Assembly: GCF_004364125.1 (NCBI RefSeq)
Contig: NZ_SNZV01000001.1
Location: forward strand, 186,001 to 250,000
Direction of reading: 5' to 3'
Source of the DNA: Sphingobacterium paludis
GTDB taxonomy: Bacteria; Bacteroidota; Bacteroidia; Sphingobacteriales; Sphingobacteriaceae
Length of the DNA: 64,000 nucleotides
Shown here: in pieces, positions 61,852 to 64,000 of the stretch
How positions within the stretch are numbered: position 1 is the first letter of the stretch
Layout: each line of letters starts with the position of its first letter
Notes under the pieces: model-generated
The model's input: only the letters and a program-made list of their open reading frames with translations
What the model was told of the DNA's origin: nothing
The model's database searches: none
Position numbers and translations under genes: made by a program

Positions 61852-61986
61852 TAGTTTTTGACTTCTCACTTTTGACTTTTAAATGTTGACTTCTCAATTC
61901 TAACTTTCGATTTCTAACTTTTAACTTCTCACTTTTGACTTTTAACTTCTCACTTGTCACTTTTAAATGTTGACTTCTCACTTTTT
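61852..61986. repeat. Degenerate ACTTTTGACTT array
   Basis: About 130 bp composed of variants of TTGACTTCTCACTTTTGACT. A 21-bp segment ending TTGACTTCTCA occurs twice, at 61876-61896 and 61960-61980, 84 bp apart. On the minus strand it reads as a Lys/Ser/Glu-rich pseudo-peptide. It is the relative of the array before rplU. Confidence 0.8.
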
Positions 61987-62045
61987 CCAAAATTAAAGCT
62001 AGATTAGAAAGCGTGGTGAGTTATACGTCGATAGCGATAAATTCC

Positions 62046-62053
62046 TATTTTTG
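62046..62053 (+). promoter_or_regulatory. TAnnTTTG promoter of the two-component operon
   Basis: TATTTTTG, 15 nt before the response regulator ATG at 62069. A TTG reading from 62051 overlaps the box and is rejected. Confidence 0.65.
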
Positions 62054-62068
62054 TCTAAATTAAATTTT

Positions 62069-62746
62069 ATGCAAATTCTTGTAGTTGAAGATGATAACCG
62101 TATAAGCAACTTTCTCATCAAAGGGTTAGAGGAATTTGGCTATTTGGTCACGCTGTGTAAAAATGCGGAAGATGTCCTTTCGCATTACATGCATGTAGAG
62201 TGGGATTTGATTATTTTGGATATTATGTTGGAGGGGATGGATGGCGTACAGTTGCTCCAAACGCTGCGTTACAAAAAAGTGTATACGCCGATCTTAATGC
62301 TAAGTGCCTTGAACAGTGTTCAGGATAAGGTGTCTGCACTGGATTATGGAGCCGATGATTATCTCACCAAGCCCTTTCATTTTGATGAGCTTTTATCTCG
62401 CATCAAAGCCCTTACGCGGCGGCAGCAATATCAACAGCAGGAGACGCCAAAAGCAGAGCTATCTTTTGGCGATCTGCATATCAACTTGGAACAATACAAA
62501 GTGACGCTTGGGTCGGAACCCATCGAATTGTCTCCACGAGAGTATAAGCTTTTGATTTATTTGACCGAAAATATAGATAAAACTGTAGGTCGTATACAAA
62601 TACTCAACGCTGTGTGGGGAATAACTTTTGACAACCATACCAATGTGGTAGATGTGTACATCTCCTATTTGAGGAATAAAATTGAAAAAGGCGATCGCAA
62701 GTATATTTATACCGTCAAGGGCGTGGGCTATATGTTCAAAATATAA
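62069..62746 (+). CDS. OmpR/PhoB-family response regulator
   Basis: A 225-residue response regulator. The receiver domain starts MQILVVEDDNRI, with the phospho-acceptor Asp51 in LIILDIMLEGMDG and Lys in DDYLTKPF. The C-terminal winged helix (about 130-225) has IELSPREYKLLIYL and TNVVDVYISYLRNKIEKG. It acts with the downstream kinase, whose ATG is 4 nt after its stop. Target genes are unknown. Confidence 0.95.
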   Translation: MQILVVEDDNRISNFLIKGLEEFGYLVTLCKNAEDVLSHYMHVEWDLIILDIMLEGMDGVQLLQTLRYKKVYTPILMLSALNSVQDKVSALDYGADDYLTKPFHFDELLSRIKALTRRQQYQQQETPKAELSFGDLHINLEQYKVTLGSEPIELSPREYKLLIYLTENIDKTVGRIQILNAVWGITFDNHTNVVDVYISYLRNKIEKGDRKYIYTVKGVGYMFKI

Positions 62747-62749
62747 GAC

Positions 62750-64000
62750 ATGAAGTTAAAACATCGGCTGTCCCTGTATTCTGTTACCAGCTTTAGCGTA
62801 GCGATGCTTTTTTTTTCCGGCGTAATCTATTTCTCTTATTACGCCCAGATGAAAGATAAAGAATATCAATCGCTGGAAAGTAAATCATTACTGGCTGCCA
62901 TATATTATTTAGAGCAAGACGAGCTGTCGCTGAAAGAGCACGCTAACGTCAAAACGCAGTTGCAAAAAACCATTTCGCGAACTAACATTGCTGTTTTTGA
63001 TAGTTTGAATAGCAGGCAGAATGGCGATATGAAGTCGCTTGAGGATATTTCCGAAGACTTTCTAAGCAAGGTGCGTTCGCAACAAGTGGCATCATTTGAT
63101 AGTAAGGACTACTTTTATAATGGTATTTTTTACCATGACAATGAAGGAGATTTTGTCGTCGTGACACGAGAATCTAAAGAAGATTTTAGCGCGCAGATGT
63201 TGTCTTTATCCCATATTTTGCTGTTGGTGTTTTTGCTCGGGGTCGTATTCATCTTTTTGTTTTCACAATACCTGAGCTACATCGCCTATCAGCCGCTCGT
63301 ACGCATTGTCAATCAAATTAAAAAGAAGGATACGCAGAATTTTAACGAACCTTTAATTCTCACAGAGACGTATTCGGAGGTGGAAGACTTAGTGAAAACG
63401 TACAATCATTTCATCTCCCGAATTGCCGAAACCTTTAACGTCCAAAAGAATTTCATCGATTACGTTTCGCATGAACTTCGTACACCGATCACGGCCTTGC
63501 TAGGTACATTGGAGGTCACGAATACGAAGCGCAGGACGATACAGGAGTATGAGGCCGTCATTACAGAGTTGAAGCAATATACATCCGATCTGCAAGAGAC
63601 GCTAGATCAAATGATGTTGTTGTCTGGTGCGAAAACGAATTTTGAGTTTCAACATATTCGTGTGGATGAGGTCATATGGCAGTTGGTAGAGAATATGGTG
63701 CTCTACCATCAAGCCAAGGTAGAAGTTGATATTCGGGTCAATGACCAGGCTCTTTTAACAATGGACGGAAATGATAAATTGTTGGAATTGGCCATTGGAA
63801 ATTTATTGGAAAATGCGATTAAATATTCGGATAATCAACCTGTGAAAATTTTGTTTACCGAAGTGAGAGGGCGATTGCAGCTTTCCATCATGGATCAGGG
63901 CATAGGTATATCTCAGCACGATCTTCGATACATTCGGCAGAATTTTTATCGCGGCAACAATACCCAAAATTATCAAGGTAAGGGAATAGGCTTATCCATT
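62750..64000 (+). CDS. Sensor histidine kinase, cut by the window end
   Basis: At least 417 residues, open at the 3' edge. Two membrane helices (about 11-32 and 156-176) enclose a periplasmic sensor region. A HAMP-like linker leads to the phospho-acceptor His241 in SHELRTPITALLG. The ATP domain shows the N box LLENAIKYSD and the G boxes DQGIGIS and GKGIGLS, so only the last part is missing. It is the partner of the preceding response regulator. The stimulus is unknown. Confidence 0.93.
   Translation, partial: MKLKHRLSLYSVTSFSVAMLFFSGVIYFSYYAQMKDKEYQSLESKSLLAAIYYLEQDELSLKEHANVKTQLQKTISRTNIAVFDSLNSRQNGDMKSLEDISEDFLSKVRSQQVASFDSKDYFYNGIFYHDNEGDFVVVTRESKEDFSAQMLSLSHILLLVFLLGVVFIFLFSQYLSYIAYQPLVRIVNQIKKKDTQNFNEPLILTETYSEVEDLVKTYNHFISRIAETFNVQKNFIDYVSHELRTPITALLGTLEVTNTKRRTIQEYEAVITELKQYTSDLQETLDQMMLLSGAKTNFEFQHIRVDEVIWQLVENMVLYHQAKVEVDIRVNDQALLTMDGNDKLLELAIGNLLENAIKYSDNQPVKILFTEVRGRLQLSIMDQGIGISQHDLRYIRQNFYRGNNTQNYQGKGIGLSI

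Noticed and set aside
61691..61990. 99-codon minus-strand ORF rich in SEKLKVK
   Set aside because: It is a reading of the ACTTTT repeat array and runs antisense into the 3' end of rny.

Overview
The window looks like chromosomal backbone of a Bacteroidota member of the Sphingobacteriaceae (Sphingobacterium/Pedobacter type). The evidence is the recurring promoter box TAnnTTTG, A-rich leaders with almost no Shine-Dalgarno sequences, a PorT-type outer-membrane barrel, a one-piece 1225-residue PurL, a long 636-residue PurF variant, the alternative GlmU-family protein, a type B L31, the futalosine-route enzyme MqnC and RNase Y. No rRNA, CRISPR array, insertion sequence, phage or plasmid gene was found. 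There is one tRNA.

Layout. 1-4.5 kb: outer-membrane barrel, type B carboxylesterase, SMI1/KNR4 protein and a GH43 lipoprotein. 4.7-8.2 kb: long PurF variant, a 0.5-kb repeat-rich gap, then rplU-rpmA and a small membrane protein. 8.4-18.1 kb: queA, a MacB-type permease, then a tight glycogen operon (GH31 glucosidase, glgB, glgA, glgC). 18.2-25.6 kb: aminotransferase, SBF-like transporter, S1/P1 nuclease, DUF4268 protein, lipocalin, tRNA-Ala(GGC), two uncharacterised genes and alkaline phosphatase. 25.6-33.7 kb: ssb, a zinc-ribbon-like protein, nitroreductase, ABC-F protein, pyrD, OmpA lipoprotein and lysS. 34-39.2 kb: rpmE2, the glmU-like/tpiA/prmA/mpl operon, an XRE regulator and a very acidic 52-residue protein. 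39.3-43.6 kb: mqnC-scpB, SRPBCC and GNAT proteins, a HAD phosphatase and a TauE/SafE exporter. 43.7-49.4 kb: a four-gene DNA repair operon (MBL exonuclease, ATP-dependent ligase, Lhr-type helicase, PdeM-type endonuclease). 49.4-56.7 kb: kdsB, DUF1801 protein, acyltransferase, purL and a small ABC pair. 56.9-64 kb: pheT, a coiled-coil protein, zapA, a probable 6S-like RNA, rny and an OmpR-type two-component pair whose kinase runs off the edge.

How the genes work together. The glg operon couples ADP-glucose synthesis, chain elongation and branching with an intracellular alpha-glucosidase. The ligase operon is a self-contained break-processing and sealing module. The glmU-like/tpiA/prmA/mpl operon mixes envelope precursor and recycling functions with glycolysis and ribosome modification.

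Two observations stand out. First, at least seven genes carry a perfect TAnnTTTG box only 4-7 nt before the start codon, which predicts leaderless or nearly leaderless mRNAs. Second, the gap between zapA and rny holds a 12-bp terminal stem followed directly by a T tract and enclosing two further helices, consistent with a 6S-type RNA. Non-coding gaps also carry three kinds of repeat: a 79/93-bp tandem repeat, a GTCATTGCGAG-type palindrome and ACTTTTGACTT-like degenerate arrays.
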